DNA from: Nocardia ignorata NBRC 108230
GTDB taxonomy: Bacteria; Actinomycetota; Actinomycetes; Mycobacteriales; Mycobacteriaceae
Direction: 5' to 3'
Assembly: GCF_001612905.1 (NCBI RefSeq)
Contig: NZ_BDBI01000026.1
Span: 1-64,000, forward strand
DNA: 64,000 nt
Both the position numbers and the translations under genes were made by a program. The notes below the pieces were generated by a model. It worked only from the letters and a program-made list of their open reading frames with translations. It was not told the origin of the DNA and made no database searches. Below, one piece after another: positions 9,054-17,833 of the stretch (position 1 is the stretch's first letter; every line of letters starts with the position of its first letter).

Positions 9054-9851
9054 TCAGCCGGAAGCGGCAGTGGTCGCCAAGTCGTAGAGCGCATACGTGC
9101 GGCGCAGCACCGGATACGAAACATTGTGCACCGCAATGTTTCCCGTGGTCCGGCCGTCTTCGGTGCCCGCGTGTGCGTGTCCGTGCAGCGCGAGCGTAGC
9201 GCCCGCGGCGTCGATCGCGTCGCCCAGCGCCTGACAACCGAGACCGGGATAGATCGAGATCGGCTCGCCCGCCAGGGTGTCGACGGTCGGGGAGAAGTGG
9301 GTGAGGGCGATCCGCGTCGGCGTGTCCAGCGCTTCGAGCGCCGCCCGGAGCCGGAGCGCGTCGACGGCCCCACGACGCATCAGCGTCCGGTGCTCCTCGC
9401 TCCCGGAGTCCGGGTCGCCGGGGTACGCCGGGAAGCCGCCGGAGCCGCCCATCACCCCGGCGATACCGATCCGGTGCCCGCGCACGGTGCAGACCGTCGC
9501 CCCGCCGTCGAGCACCCGCACCCCGATGCCCGTGAGCATGCCCGCGATCACATCGACCGCGCCTGCGTCGTGGTCGTGATTGCCCAGCACCGCGACGATC
9601 GGCACCGCCAGTCCCGCGAGTTCGGCGCAGAGCAGCTCGGCCTCGGCCACGGTGCCGCCGTCGGTGAGGTCACCGGCCAGCAACAGCAGATCGGCCTTGT
9701 TCCCCAGCTCGAGGAGGTCGGATCGGAACTTTCCCGCGACGGCCGGACGCATGTGCAGATCGGCGGTGGCGGCGATACGGACTGGTGCTTTGTTCCCCAC
9801 CCACCGAGATGGCCACAGTGGATCGCCGCTGTCAACAGCGCGGTAGATCAT
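9054..9851 (-). CDS. Calcineurin-like metallophosphoesterase
   Basis: 265-residue binuclear metallophosphoesterase. The five family motifs are visible in order: DLHMRP (DxH), GDLTDGG, GNHDHD, a central THFSPT, and GHAHAGT (GHxH). These ligate two metal ions and hydrolyse phosphoesters; the substrate is unknown. The ATG at 9851 was chosen, giving MIYRAVDSGDPLW before the core; the frame extends further upstream with sequence of low-complexity shadow type. It diverges from relA over 176 bases. The gene has no counterpart at this position in the M. tuberculosis order apt-relA. Confidence 0.85.
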   Translation of the reverse strand: MIYRAVDSGDPLWPSRWVGNKAPVRIAATADLHMRPAVAGKFRSDLLELGNKADLLLLAGDLTDGGTVAEAELLCAELAGLAVPIVAVLGNHDHDAGAVDVIAGMLTGIGVRVLDGGATVCTVRGHRIGIAGVMGGSGGFPAYPGDPDSGSEEHRTLMRRGAVDALRLRAALEALDTPTRIALTHFSPTVDTLAGEPISIYPGLGCQALGDAIDAAGATLALHGHAHAGTEDGRTTGNIAVHNVSYPVLRRTYALYDLATTAASG

Positions 9852-10027
9852 CGCGAAAGGGCGCGTGGTGGGCGGTCGGATCGGTTCGTGTCGGAGCGTC
9901 GTACTACCGTCGCGTGTCTGTGACCCCGGGGAATCGAACACCAGGTCGGTGTGGGGACTAAAGTTGGTGGTCCGGGCGGTTGCAGCAGTCGGCTGACAAG
10001 GTCGAATGCGGCGTGAGAGGTGGTGGC

Positions 10028-12397
10028 ATGACTCGACAACTCGGCGAGGCGAAGGTTGGGCAGGGGTCCACCGGCGCCGCGCCAACCGGTGATGCCCAGG
10101 GCAAGCCCGAACCCACGAAGCAGTCGCCCACCGCCTCGGTGCCCAGTTCGGCATCACGGCGCGTGCGTGCCCGGCTGGCCAGGCGGATGACCGGTCAGCG
10201 CGGGATCGCGGCCGTCAAGCCCGTGCTCGAACCCCTCGCGACGGTGCACCGGGAGCTGTACCCGAAGGCCAACCTCGCGCTGTTGCAGCGCGCCTTCGAC
10301 GTGGCCGACGAACGCCACGCCAAGCAGTTCCGCAAGTCCGGTGACCCGTACATCACCCATCCGCTCGCGGTCGCCAACATCCTCGCCGAACTCGGCATGG
10401 ACACCACGACCCTGGTCGCGGCCCTGCTGCACGACACCGTCGAGGACACCGGCTACTCGCTGGACCAGCTCAAAGAGGAATTCGGCCAGGAAGTCGCCCA
10501 CCTCGTCGACGGGGTGACCAAACTCGACAAGGTCAACCTCGGCGCGGCCGCCGAGGCCGAGACCATCCGCAAGATGATCATCGCGATGGCCCGCGACCCG
10601 CGCGTGCTCGTGATCAAGGTGGCCGACCGCCTGCACAACATGCGGACCATGCGTTTCCTGCCGCCGGAGAAGCAGGCCAAGAAGGCCAAGGAAACCCTCG
10701 AAGTCATCGCGCCGCTGGCGCATCGGCTCGGGATGGCCACGGTCAAGTGGGAGCTCGAGGACCTCGCGTTCGCGATCCTGCACCCCAAGAAGTACGACGA
10801 GATCGTGCGCCTGGTCGCCGACCGGGCCCCGTCGCGCGACACCTACCTGGCGAAGGTGCGCGCCGAGATCGTCAACACTCTCGCCGCGTCGCGGATCAAC
10901 GCCGTCGTCGAGGGACGGCCCAAGCACTACTGGTCGATCTATCAGAAGATGATCGTCAAGGGCAAAGACTTCGACGACATCCACGACCTGGTCGGCATGC
11001 GCATCCTGTGCGAGGAGGTCCGCGACTGCTACGCCGCCGTCGGCGTGGTGCACTCGCTGTGGCAACCGATGGCGGGCCGGTTCAAGGACTACATCGCCCA
11101 GCCGCGCTACGGCGTCTACCAGTCGCTGCACACCACCGTCGTCGGCCCCGACGGCAAGCCGCTCGAGGTGCAGATCCGCACCCACGACATGCACCGGACC
11201 GCCGAGTTCGGCATCGCCGCGCACTGGCGCTACAAGGAGACCAAGGGCAAGCACTCCGGTGACGCCGCCGAGGTCGACGACATGGCGTGGATGCGTCAGC
11301 TGCTCGACTGGCAGCGTGAGGCCGCCGACCCGGCCGAGTTCCTCGAGTCGCTGCGCTTCGACCTGAAGTCGCCGGAGATCTTCGTTTTCACGCCCAAGGG
11401 TGACGTGATCACGCTGCCGCAGAAGTCGACACCGGTCGACTTCGCCTACGCGGTGCACACCGAGGTGGGCCACAAGTGCATCGGCGCCCGCGTCAACGGC
11501 AGGCTCGTCGCGCTGGAACGTCAGCTCGAGAACGGCGAGGTCGTGGAGGTCTTCACCTCCAAGGCGCAGAACGCCGGACCCAGCCGCGACTGGCAGAACT
11601 TCGTGGTCTCGCCCCGCGCGAAGGCCAAGATTCGCCAGTGGTTTGCCAAGGAGCGGCGCGAGGAGGCGCTCGAGAGCGGCAAGGAGCAGATCTCCAAGGA
11701 GGTCCGCCGCGTCGGACTGCCGCTGCAACGGCTGATGAGCGTCGACGCGATGACCGCGGTAGCCCACGAACTGCACTACACCGACATCTCCACCCTCTAC
11801 ACCGCCGTCGGCGAACACCAGGTGTCGGCGCACCACGTGGTGCAGCGGCTCATGGCCCAGCTCGGTGGCATCGGCGATGTGGAGAACGAGCTGGCCGAAC
11901 GGTCCACGCCGTCGACCACGCCGAGTAGACAGCGGGTCACCGGCGACGCGGGCGTACTCATCCCCGGCGCCCCCGGCACCGTCGCCAAGCTCGCGAAATG
12001 CTGCACGCCCGTACCAGGTGACGAGATCATGGGATTCGTGACCCGTGGTGGTGCGGTGAGTGTGCACCGCACCGACTGCACCAACGCGGGCTCGCTGCAG
12101 TCGCAGTCCGAACGGATCATCGACGTGGAGTGGGCGCCGTCGCCGTCGTCGGTGTTCCTCGTCGCGATCCAGATCGAGGCGCTCGATCGCACCCGGTTGC
12201 TCTCCGACGTCACCAAGGTGCTCGCCGACGAGAAGGTCAACATCCTGTCGGCGTCGGTGGCCACCCACGGCGACCGGGTGGCGATCAGCAAATTCACCTT
12301 CGAGATGGGCGACCCCAAGCACCTGGGTCACCTGCTCAACGTGGTGCGCAATGTCGAAGGCGTGTACGACGTCTACCGGGTGACTTCAGCAGCCTGA
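10028..12397 (+). CDS. relA: Bifunctional (p)ppGpp synthetase/hydrolase Rel
   Basis: 789-residue long RSH enzyme that makes and degrades (p)ppGpp in the stringent response. In order: a disordered basic N-terminus, the HD hydrolase domain with HDTVED near residue 138, the RelA/SpoT synthetase domain with AGRFKDY (the RxKD type found in bifunctional enzymes) and YGVYQSLHTTV, a TGS domain starting EIFVFTPKGD, a zinc-finger/CC region with AKCCTPVPGD, and a C-terminal ACT domain. The ATG at 10028 follows AGAGGTGG. Both catalytic halves appear intact. A 12-bp hairpin follows directly, so the gene is probably transcribed alone. Confidence 0.97.
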   Translation: MTRQLGEAKVGQGSTGAAPTGDAQGKPEPTKQSPTASVPSSASRRVRARLARRMTGQRGIAAVKPVLEPLATVHRELYPKANLALLQRAFDVADERHAKQFRKSGDPYITHPLAVANILAELGMDTTTLVAALLHDTVEDTGYSLDQLKEEFGQEVAHLVDGVTKLDKVNLGAAAEAETIRKMIIAMARDPRVLVIKVADRLHNMRTMRFLPPEKQAKKAKETLEVIAPLAHRLGMATVKWELEDLAFAILHPKKYDEIVRLVADRAPSRDTYLAKVRAEIVNTLAASRINAVVEGRPKHYWSIYQKMIVKGKDFDDIHDLVGMRILCEEVRDCYAAVGVVHSLWQPMAGRFKDYIAQPRYGVYQSLHTTVVGPDGKPLEVQIRTHDMHRTAEFGIAAHWRYKETKGKHSGDAAEVDDMAWMRQLLDWQREAADPAEFLESLRFDLKSPEIFVFTPKGDVITLPQKSTPVDFAYAVHTEVGHKCIGARVNGRLVALERQLENGEVVEVFTSKAQNAGPSRDWQNFVVSPRAKAKIRQWFAKERREEALESGKEQISKEVRRVGLPLQRLMSVDAMTAVAHELHYTDISTLYTAVGEHQVSAHHVVQRLMAQLGGIGDVENELAERSTPSTTPSRQRVTGDAGVLIPGAPGTVAKLAKCCTPVPGDEIMGFVTRGGAVSVHRTDCTNAGSLQSQSERIIDVEWAPSPSSVFLVAIQIEALDRTRLLSDVTKVLADEKVNILSASVATHGDRVAISKFTFEMGDPKHLGHLLNVVRNVEGVYDVYRVTSAA

Positions 12398-12408
12398 CCA
12401 TGGCTTCT

Positions 12409-12444
12409 CGGCCCGGGCACACGCTATTCGCGGTGCCCGGGCCG
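12409..12444 (+). terminator. relA terminator hairpin
   Basis: Perfect 12-bp stem CGGCCCGGGCAC / GTGCCCGGGCCG with a 12-base loop, beginning 11 bases after the relA stop. No T-run. It separates the core gene from the downstream accessory block. Confidence 0.7.
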
Positions 12445-12608
12445 CTCGCTGTGCTCGCTTCGTTCTGATGGATCGCCAGAAAGTTGCTGGCGCGCAAGGG
12501 TTTGCTGGGGGCAGCGGAAGGGCCGGTTAGGGCAGGGGTTCGGATACCCGGAATCTGTTACGGTTTACTGCGTTTCAACGTTCCACTGGTCAGCCGAAAC
12601 GGACTGTG

Positions 12609-14252
12609 ATGCGGATCGATATGGCTCGGTGCACGACACGACTCACGGTGACGATGATCGCGATCACCGTTGCCTCGGCGTCGGTGTCGGCGGGGGTGGC
12701 CGCCGCGGAAGAGGTCACCCCCGTCGCACCGTCGACACGCGTGGCCATCGATGCCTGTCCTGCGTTGTACGCCTTGGGAATTCAGGGCACGGGGGAGTCC
12801 TCGCCCGATGCCGCGCCGAGCACCGACACCGGCATGCTGAGCACCGTCTTCCGGCCGTTGTTCGCCGCGGCCGCCGAACCGGGACTCGTCGACCGCGCCT
12901 ACGTCCCCTACGAGGCGGGCTTCGGCGGTGCCGTTCCCGGCGGAGCCGTGCCCTACACCGAATCGGTCGACGGGGGCCTCGAGCGCTTGCGGTCGATGGC
13001 CACGCAGGTAGCTCAGCGGTGCCCGGACTCGCGCATCGCCGTGGTGGGGTATTCGCAAGGCGCCCATGTGGCTTCGCTGTTCGCGCAGGAGGTCGGTTCC
13101 GGCACCGGCGTGCTGCCCGCCGACAAGGTCGCCGCGGTCGCGCTGTTCGCCGATCCGACCCGGGGCGAGAACGCGCCGCTGTTCCCGGGCGCGCCCGACC
13201 GCGCCACCCCGCTCGCCGCACCCGGCACCGACGGCACCGCTGTCGCCGACCTCGGCGAGGTTCGTCAGGCCCCGGCCCCCGGCGGCGGGCTCGGTTCCCG
13301 CTACGACCGGGCGGGCGACTACGGCAAACTCACGGGTCGCGTCGCAAGCTTCTGTGCCACAGGCGATCTCGCGTGCGACGCACCGCAGAACGCGCCACTC
13401 ATGCGGGCGGTCACCAGCCTGGTGAGTCAGGTGAAGCTGTCCGGCGGCGACCCCATCGGTTCGCTGGTCTCGATCGCGCAGGCGCTGGCCTTCACCTCGA
13501 TCAAAACCGCCTCGACCGTGGTGAACGAGGACATCGCGGGCAGCACGCCGGCCGATGTGTCGCTCTCGCCGAAGAAGTCGATCTCCCAGCGTCTCGCCGA
13601 CGCCGCCGACCCGCGCGCCACCCTCGACGTGAACGCCGCGTTCCAGGCGCTGCTGAAGGTGGGCATGATCGGCCTCAACTCCGTCGCGACCGTGGTGAAG
13701 ACCGTGCTCACGCCGGCGAGCATCGCCGAACTGGCCACGGCGGCACTGTCGAACCCGCTCGCGGGGCTCACGCTGCTCGGGACGAAGCTCGTCGGCGCCG
13801 TCGCGCAACTGATCCCGCCGACCACCGGCGTACGCCTGGTGAACGAGGCCTTCACGGCGGTGGCGCAGAACATCACCGACAACCGGGAACTGCTGGACGT
13901 GACCACCTGGGTGCGCTACTGGGACTCCATGCAGCGTCACGTCGCCTACTCCCAGATCGGGGTCGGCGCCCAGGGCGCGACGCCAACCCAGTACGTGGCC
14001 GACTGGTTCGCCGCGATCGCCCGCGACGTCGCGGCAACCTCCGGGCGCGGCGCGACACCGCTCGGTGGGCCCGACACGCCCGACCCCGGCCTGTTCACCG
14101 GCCGAACCGGCGAGCCTACGCCATCGAAACCCGGTCATGGGGGACAATTTCCGTTCGGGACAGGAGCCGATGGCGCCTCATCCGGCGGCGCGACGACTCC
14201 GCCTGCCGCGACACCCGAACCATCACCTACCAGACTGTTCTCAGTGAACTGA
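12609..14252 (+). CDS. Secreted cutinase-like serine hydrolase with large insertion
   Basis: 547-residue exported protein. A signal peptide (hydrophobic residues about 12-33, probable cleavage after AAA near residue 33) leads into a cutinase/alpha-beta hydrolase fold. The nucleophile elbow is GYSQG with Ser149, and the Asp motif is CATGDLAC with Asp253. In ordinary cutinases the catalytic His follows the Asp by about a dozen residues. Here the best candidate is His444 in RHVAYSQ, after an insertion of roughly 170 residues rich in Ala, Val and Leu. The C-terminal 70 residues are Pro/Gly-rich. GTG 12606 and ATG 12621 are alternative starts. Likely substrates are envelope esters or lipids. It ends 54 bases before the secretion operon. 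Confidence 0.75.
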   Translation: MRIDMARCTTRLTVTMIAITVASASVSAGVAAAEEVTPVAPSTRVAIDACPALYALGIQGTGESSPDAAPSTDTGMLSTVFRPLFAAAAEPGLVDRAYVPYEAGFGGAVPGGAVPYTESVDGGLERLRSMATQVAQRCPDSRIAVVGYSQGAHVASLFAQEVGSGTGVLPADKVAAVALFADPTRGENAPLFPGAPDRATPLAAPGTDGTAVADLGEVRQAPAPGGGLGSRYDRAGDYGKLTGRVASFCATGDLACDAPQNAPLMRAVTSLVSQVKLSGGDPIGSLVSIAQALAFTSIKTASTVVNEDIAGSTPADVSLSPKKSISQRLADAADPRATLDVNAAFQALLKVGMIGLNSVATVVKTVLTPASIAELATAALSNPLAGLTLLGTKLVGAVAQLIPPTTGVRLVNEAFTAVAQNITDNRELLDVTTWVRYWDSMQRHVAYSQIGVGAQGATPTQYVADWFAAIARDVAATSGRGATPLGGPDTPDPGLFTGRTGEPTPSKPGHGGQFPFGTGADGASSGGATTPPAATPEPSPTRLFSVN

Positions 14253-14265
14253 GTACCGAGAGGTA
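14240..14265. promoter_or_regulatory. Two adjacent inverted repeats upstream of secretion operon
   Basis: CTCAGT-GA-ACTGAG (14240-14253) is followed immediately by TACC-GAGA-GGTA (14254-14265). The first repeat covers the stop codon of the cutinase-like gene. They lie 41 bases before the first gene of the type IV secretion-like operon and could be an operator or a weak terminator. Confidence 0.35.
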
Positions 14266-14306
14266 TCGATGCGAATCCATGTGCCCGGCGTAGCGGAAAG
14301 GGGGGA

Positions 14307-15653
14307 ATGTTGAAGTCGTACAACGAACTGTCGCGCTGGTACTCGGCGCTGGAGCCGGAAACCGACACGGCCGACCCTGCGCGCCAGGACACCACCGAGC
14401 AGGTGGCGGGCGACGACGAGGCCCCCGCCCGATATTCGCAGCGCCCCGAGCGCATCCCGACGGCCGACCACCCGGCCACGCCCGTCGAGCGCTCCGGACA
14501 GCCCTGGACCAAGCCGGCCCCCGAAGTCGACGAAGCCTCCGCCGAGGACTTCACCGCCCGCGACTTCACGAAATCGGACCCGGGTGCCGACCCGGCACCG
14601 CGCTCGGCGGAGCAGGAAACGCCGGTGCGTGCCGAGGACCGCCGAGCCGGGTTCGACCCCACGCCCCGTACCGAGGACCGGCAGCAGGGGCACGATCCTG
14701 CTCCGGATCGGCACGCTGAGCACCATCCCGCCCCGATCGCCGAATTCCGGACGCGCGAGCGCGACTCGTTCGTCGCCGCCGATCGGGACCGTGCGCGCTT
14801 CGCCGAGGACGATTCCGAATCGCTCGCGGACCACACGACTCCCCGCGATGAACCGGCCGTCGACTATTACGCGGAGGAGCGCGAGCCGGCGCCGATCATG
14901 GAAACGCGGCCCTACGTGCCCGAACCCGTGCCGCTGGCCGAACACGCCGCGCGGCGCAGCGAATTCACCGGCGGCTGGTCGGACTGGGTGGAACACGCGC
15001 CGGGTCCCGACGACGACTACGACGCCGAACTCGTCCAGTTCCCGTGGGCCGATGCCGCCGACGACTACGACGAAGCGCATGTGCTCGAACCCTCCGGCGC
15101 CCTGCGTGAACGCCGGGACCGGCAGCGCAACCGCTCGTGGGTCGTGCTCGCGATCGCCGTGCTGGTGCTGGTGGTCGCCGCGACCGGTGTGATGTTCCTG
15201 CTGTTCGGACGCGGCAGCACCCACGCCGCGCAACCGGCCACCCCGCTGCACTTCACGGCGGGCAACCTCACCGCCGACGCCGGCGGCGCCTGCCCGACCG
15301 AACGCACCGAACTCGTGGTCCGCAGCGCCGAACCCGGCGGCACGGGCTCCGGCCCCGACGCGGTGCTCGCCTTCCAGTACGCCTACTACGTGACCCGATC
15401 GGGTGCCGAGGCGCGCGCGGTTGTCACCCCCGACGCCGAAGTGTCCTCGGCCGCGGTGATCCAGCGCGGCATCGATTCCATTCCGGTCGGCACGACGCAC
15501 TGCGTGCGGATCACCACCATCGCCCCCGAGCGGTACACCGTTGAGGTCACCGAATTCCGGCCCGCGGGGGCGCCGGCCACCTACACCAAGCAGTTGGTGC
15601 GAACGACGCGCGTCGGCGATCGCACGCTCATCGCGGGCATCGCGGCAGGGTAA
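14307..15653 (+). CDS. Membrane-anchored protein with long acidic disordered N-terminus
   Basis: 448-residue bitopic protein, first gene of the secretion operon. Residues 1-270 are hydrophilic, rich in Asp, Glu, Pro and Arg and probably disordered in the cytoplasm. A transmembrane helix spans about 278-300. The C-terminal 140 residues are outside the membrane and include CPTERTELVV and HCVRITTIAPERYTV, with two cysteines that could pair. A single helix plus a small external domain recalls VirB8/TcpC-type scaffold proteins, but no clear family is recognised. ATG at 14307 follows a strong AAGGGGGGA. The next gene starts 11 bases later. Confidence 0.7.
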   Translation: MLKSYNELSRWYSALEPETDTADPARQDTTEQVAGDDEAPARYSQRPERIPTADHPATPVERSGQPWTKPAPEVDEASAEDFTARDFTKSDPGADPAPRSAEQETPVRAEDRRAGFDPTPRTEDRQQGHDPAPDRHAEHHPAPIAEFRTRERDSFVAADRDRARFAEDDSESLADHTTPRDEPAVDYYAEEREPAPIMETRPYVPEPVPLAEHAARRSEFTGGWSDWVEHAPGPDDDYDAELVQFPWADAADDYDEAHVLEPSGALRERRDRQRNRSWVVLAIAVLVLVVAATGVMFLLFGRGSTHAAQPATPLHFTAGNLTADAGGACPTERTELVVRSAEPGGTGSGPDAVLAFQYAYYVTRSGAEARAVVTPDAEVSSAAVIQRGIDSIPVGTTHCVRITTIAPERYTVEVTEFRPAGAPATYTKQLVRTTRVGDRTLIAGIAAG

Positions 15654-15664
15654 GGAGCAAGGCG

Positions 15665-16519
15665 ATGACAGACGACTGGAGCCGATGGCTCGACGAGGCC
15701 CCCGAGGGGGACCCGTCGGACGACCTCGCGCGTGATCCGGCTCCGGTGGTGCGGTTGCGGCGCAGGGGCGGCGCGCGTTCCGGCGGGGCACGCAGGCCGA
15801 TCCTCGTCGTCGGCGGCTGCGGCGGCGCGGGCACCACGACAACCACTCTCGGCCTGGCCGCCGCCTCGGCGGTCGACGGTGCGGTGACCGTCGCCGTCGA
15901 CGCCACCGCCGCGGGCAGCGACCTCGCCCTGCGCGGCGCCGACAAACACCTGCACCCGGTGAACCTGCAGTCGTGGGTCTACGGGCGCGGCGACGACGAA
16001 CCGGCCCCGATCGAGGACTGCCTGTCGCGGTCCACCTCCGGATTCGGGCTGCTCTGGCGCGACGCGACCCCGCTGCGGCGGCGCGCGACATATCTCACTG
16101 TCGCCAGAGCATTGGACGCCGGTGGCTACACCGCCGTCTACGACGGCGGCAACCCGATTGCCGGACGGCAACTACGCCCCCTGCTCGACGACGCCGATAT
16201 CGCGCTCGTCCTGACGATTCCGGCCCGGGTCGACGCCGCCAACCGGCTGCGGGTGACCCTGGAATGGCTCGACGACCACTACGGCGACGACGGCGCGGGA
16301 GTCGTGGCCGACACCACCATCGTTGTCTCCCACCAGTATTCGCAGGACGATTCGCGCGTTGCGGAGCATTTGCGCGAGCACTTGTCGGGGTGGGTGCGTG
16401 AGGTCGTCGAGATCCCCTACGACTCGCATCTGGCGCGCGGCGAACTGGTTCGCCACAGCGAGCTCGCCGAGGCGACGCGTGCGGCATATGGGAGCTTGCT
16501 CGCGGGAGTGGCATCATGA
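15665..16519 (+). CDS. ParA/MinD-like P-loop protein with degenerate Walker A
   Basis: 284-residue SIMIBI-class protein. After a 45-residue charged N-terminus comes a beta strand and the loop GGCGGAGTTTTT (residues 50-61). A deviant Walker A normally reads KGGxGKTT; here the signature Lys is Cys52 and the P-loop Lys is Thr57, so ATP hydrolysis is doubtful. A switch-like AVDATAAGSD follows. The layout recalls TadZ/CpaE and SsdA proteins that position pili or secretion machines. Its stop overlaps the next start (ATGA). Inferred role: localising or anchoring the secretion apparatus. Confidence 0.7.
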   Translation: MTDDWSRWLDEAPEGDPSDDLARDPAPVVRLRRRGGARSGGARRPILVVGGCGGAGTTTTTLGLAAASAVDGAVTVAVDATAAGSDLALRGADKHLHPVNLQSWVYGRGDDEPAPIEDCLSRSTSGFGLLWRDATPLRRRATYLTVARALDAGGYTAVYDGGNPIAGRQLRPLLDDADIALVLTIPARVDAANRLRVTLEWLDDHYGDDGAGVVADTTIVVSHQYSQDDSRVAEHLREHLSGWVREVVEIPYDSHLARGELVRHSELAEATRAAYGSLLAGVAS

Positions 16520-17166
16520 CGGCAGCCATGAATCTACGTCGTCGTCGTGAACCGGACGCGCCCGCCGGTGTCGTCGCGCCGCCTGAATCGTTGCGCGCCA
16601 AGATCTGGGAGCGCCCGGTCCCCGGGGTGGGACGGGCGCCGCTGGTCTGGTTGCTCGGCGTGCACGGTGGGGCAGGCGCCACCACGCTCGCGCATGTCCT
16701 CGCGCCCGCCGCGGACGCCCGTGGCCGCTGGCCGGGTGTCTTCGATCGGGAATCGCCCTACGTGGTGCTCGTCGCGCGCGAGACCATCTCGGGACTCACC
16801 CGTGCCCACGATCTGCTGCGCCAGCATCACGCGGGGCTGGCCGGACCGTCGCTGGTGCTCGGTCTGATCACCGTCGCCGCGCGGCCCGGTCGGATGCCCG
16901 CCGAGATCCGCCGCTACCGCGATGTGGTCGGTTCGCTGGCCGGGCACGTCTGGCAGGTGCCGTGGTTCGAGGAATGGACTCTCGTCGAATCCGAGGCACT
17001 GCCGGTGTGGTCCCCGGGCGACGAGGTGGTGGCCCGCAAGCGCAGGCCGGACCCGCTCGAAGAGGTCCCGATCGAGATCGGTGAGCTGGGAACCGATCTG
17101 GTCGCCGCCATCAGGACAAGCCTCGGTTCGCCGATCTCCTCGGCGGCGCAGCGGGGTCGATCATGA
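16516..17166 (+). CDS. Second ParA-like protein, P-loop lysines absent
   Basis: 216-residue protein with a strand-loop motif LLGVHGGAGATT (residues 46-57) that matches the ParA loop except that both lysines are missing (His50 and Ala55). It is shorter than a full ParA domain and lacks a clear switch I Asp. It resembles short P-loop-like proteins found beside actinobacterial conjugation genes, possibly DUF6668, though that name is from memory. Translationally coupled to the previous ParA-like gene, which suggests a heterodimer. The stop is followed at once by a GC-rich hairpin before the pilin genes. Confidence 0.65.
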   Translation: MTAAMNLRRRREPDAPAGVVAPPESLRAKIWERPVPGVGRAPLVWLLGVHGGAGATTLAHVLAPAADARGRWPGVFDRESPYVVLVARETISGLTRAHDLLRQHHAGLAGPSLVLGLITVAARPGRMPAEIRRYRDVVGSLAGHVWQVPWFEEWTLVESEALPVWSPGDEVVARKRRPDPLEEVPIEIGELGTDLVAAIRTSLGSPISSAAQRGRS

Positions 17167-17187
17167 CGGCCGGGCGCGTCGGCCGTC
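17165..17187 (+). other. Intra-operon hairpin before the pilin genes
   Basis: Stem GACGGCCG / CGGCCGTC with a 7-base loop, overlapping the stop of the second ParA-like gene. It occupies most of one of the few gaps (94 bases) in the operon. It may act as a partial terminator, or as an mRNA processing or stabilising site that raises pilin expression relative to the upstream genes. Confidence 0.45.
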
Positions 17188-17260
17188 TGTGGTGTACAAA
17201 CGTGTGTCGGCGTCGAAGTGTTTGTGGCACAACACCTTTACAGTGGGAGAAAGGCACCCG

Positions 17261-17554
17261 ATGAGCATGCTCCTCCTCGCCGTGCAGGACACGTACGGCA
17301 CCGTGCTTGCCCAGGTCGGTAACCCGACCCCGGAAGCTCCCCCCGGCTCGGAGAAAATCCTGCAGCTGGTGCGATACCTCACCTGGTTCGTGCTGCTGTC
17401 GGGTATCTGCGGCATCACCTACGCGGGCGGCAAGTTCGCGTGGGAGCGCTGGACCGGCGGCGGCCTCGAGTCGCCGAAGATGGTCGCAGGCGCGATGATC
17501 GGCGGTGTCGTCGCCACCAGCGCGGGCACGATCATGAACGCGGTCATCGGTTAG
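17261..17554 (+). CDS. VirB2-like pilin subunit 1
   Basis: 97-residue membrane protein. Two hydrophobic helices (about residues 37-56 and 75-95) are separated by a short polar loop FAWERWTGGGLESPK, the plan of VirB2/TrbC-type pilins. The N-terminal 30 residues are polar and Pro-rich, and whether they are cleaved is unclear. ATG at 17261 follows GGGAGAAAGG, the best ribosome-binding site in the operon, consistent with a highly expressed subunit. The frame is open upstream but overlaps other genes. Its stop shares a base with the next start. Confidence 0.7.
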   Translation: MSMLLLAVQDTYGTVLAQVGNPTPEAPPGSEKILQLVRYLTWFVLLSGICGITYAGGKFAWERWTGGGLESPKMVAGAMIGGVVATSAGTIMNAVIG

Positions 17555-17808
17555 TGATCGCCGTGCTCGCCTACAAACAGATCCCGGCCGACGTGCTCGC
17601 GCCGCTGATGCAGTTGCTCAACTGGCTGCTGTGGTTCGTGCTGCTGTCGTGCCTGGCCTGGATGATCCTGTCGGCGGGTCGGCTGTGGATCGCGTTCCGC
17701 AGCGACCTCGCCGTCAACGATGCCTCACACGGTGTGCTCATGAGCCTGATCGGCGCCGCGGTCGCCAGCACCGCGTCGGCGATCGCGCTGGCATTCCTGC
17801 CGGCGTGA
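17554..17808 (+). CDS. VirB2-like pilin subunit 2
   Basis: 84-residue paralogue-like membrane protein with the same two-helix plan. Helix 1 (LLNWLLWFVLLSCLAW) parallels LVRYLTWFVLLSGICG of the preceding gene, and helix 2 is Ala-rich (LIGAAVASTASAIALAF). The GTG start at 17554 shares its G with the preceding TAG. Two tandem pilin-type genes suggest either a hetero-oligomeric filament or a duplication. No other family is recognised. Confidence 0.65.
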   Translation: MIAVLAYKQIPADVLAPLMQLLNWLLWFVLLSCLAWMILSAGRLWIAFRSDLAVNDASHGVLMSLIGAAVASTASAIALAFLPA

Positions 17809-17833
17809 GGCAGCGGACGACGAAGGCACGACC

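Noticed and set aside
17239..17244. TACAGT as a separate pilin promoter -10
   Set aside because: The transcript would start inside the pilin ribosome-binding site (17246-17252) and no -35 is visible.
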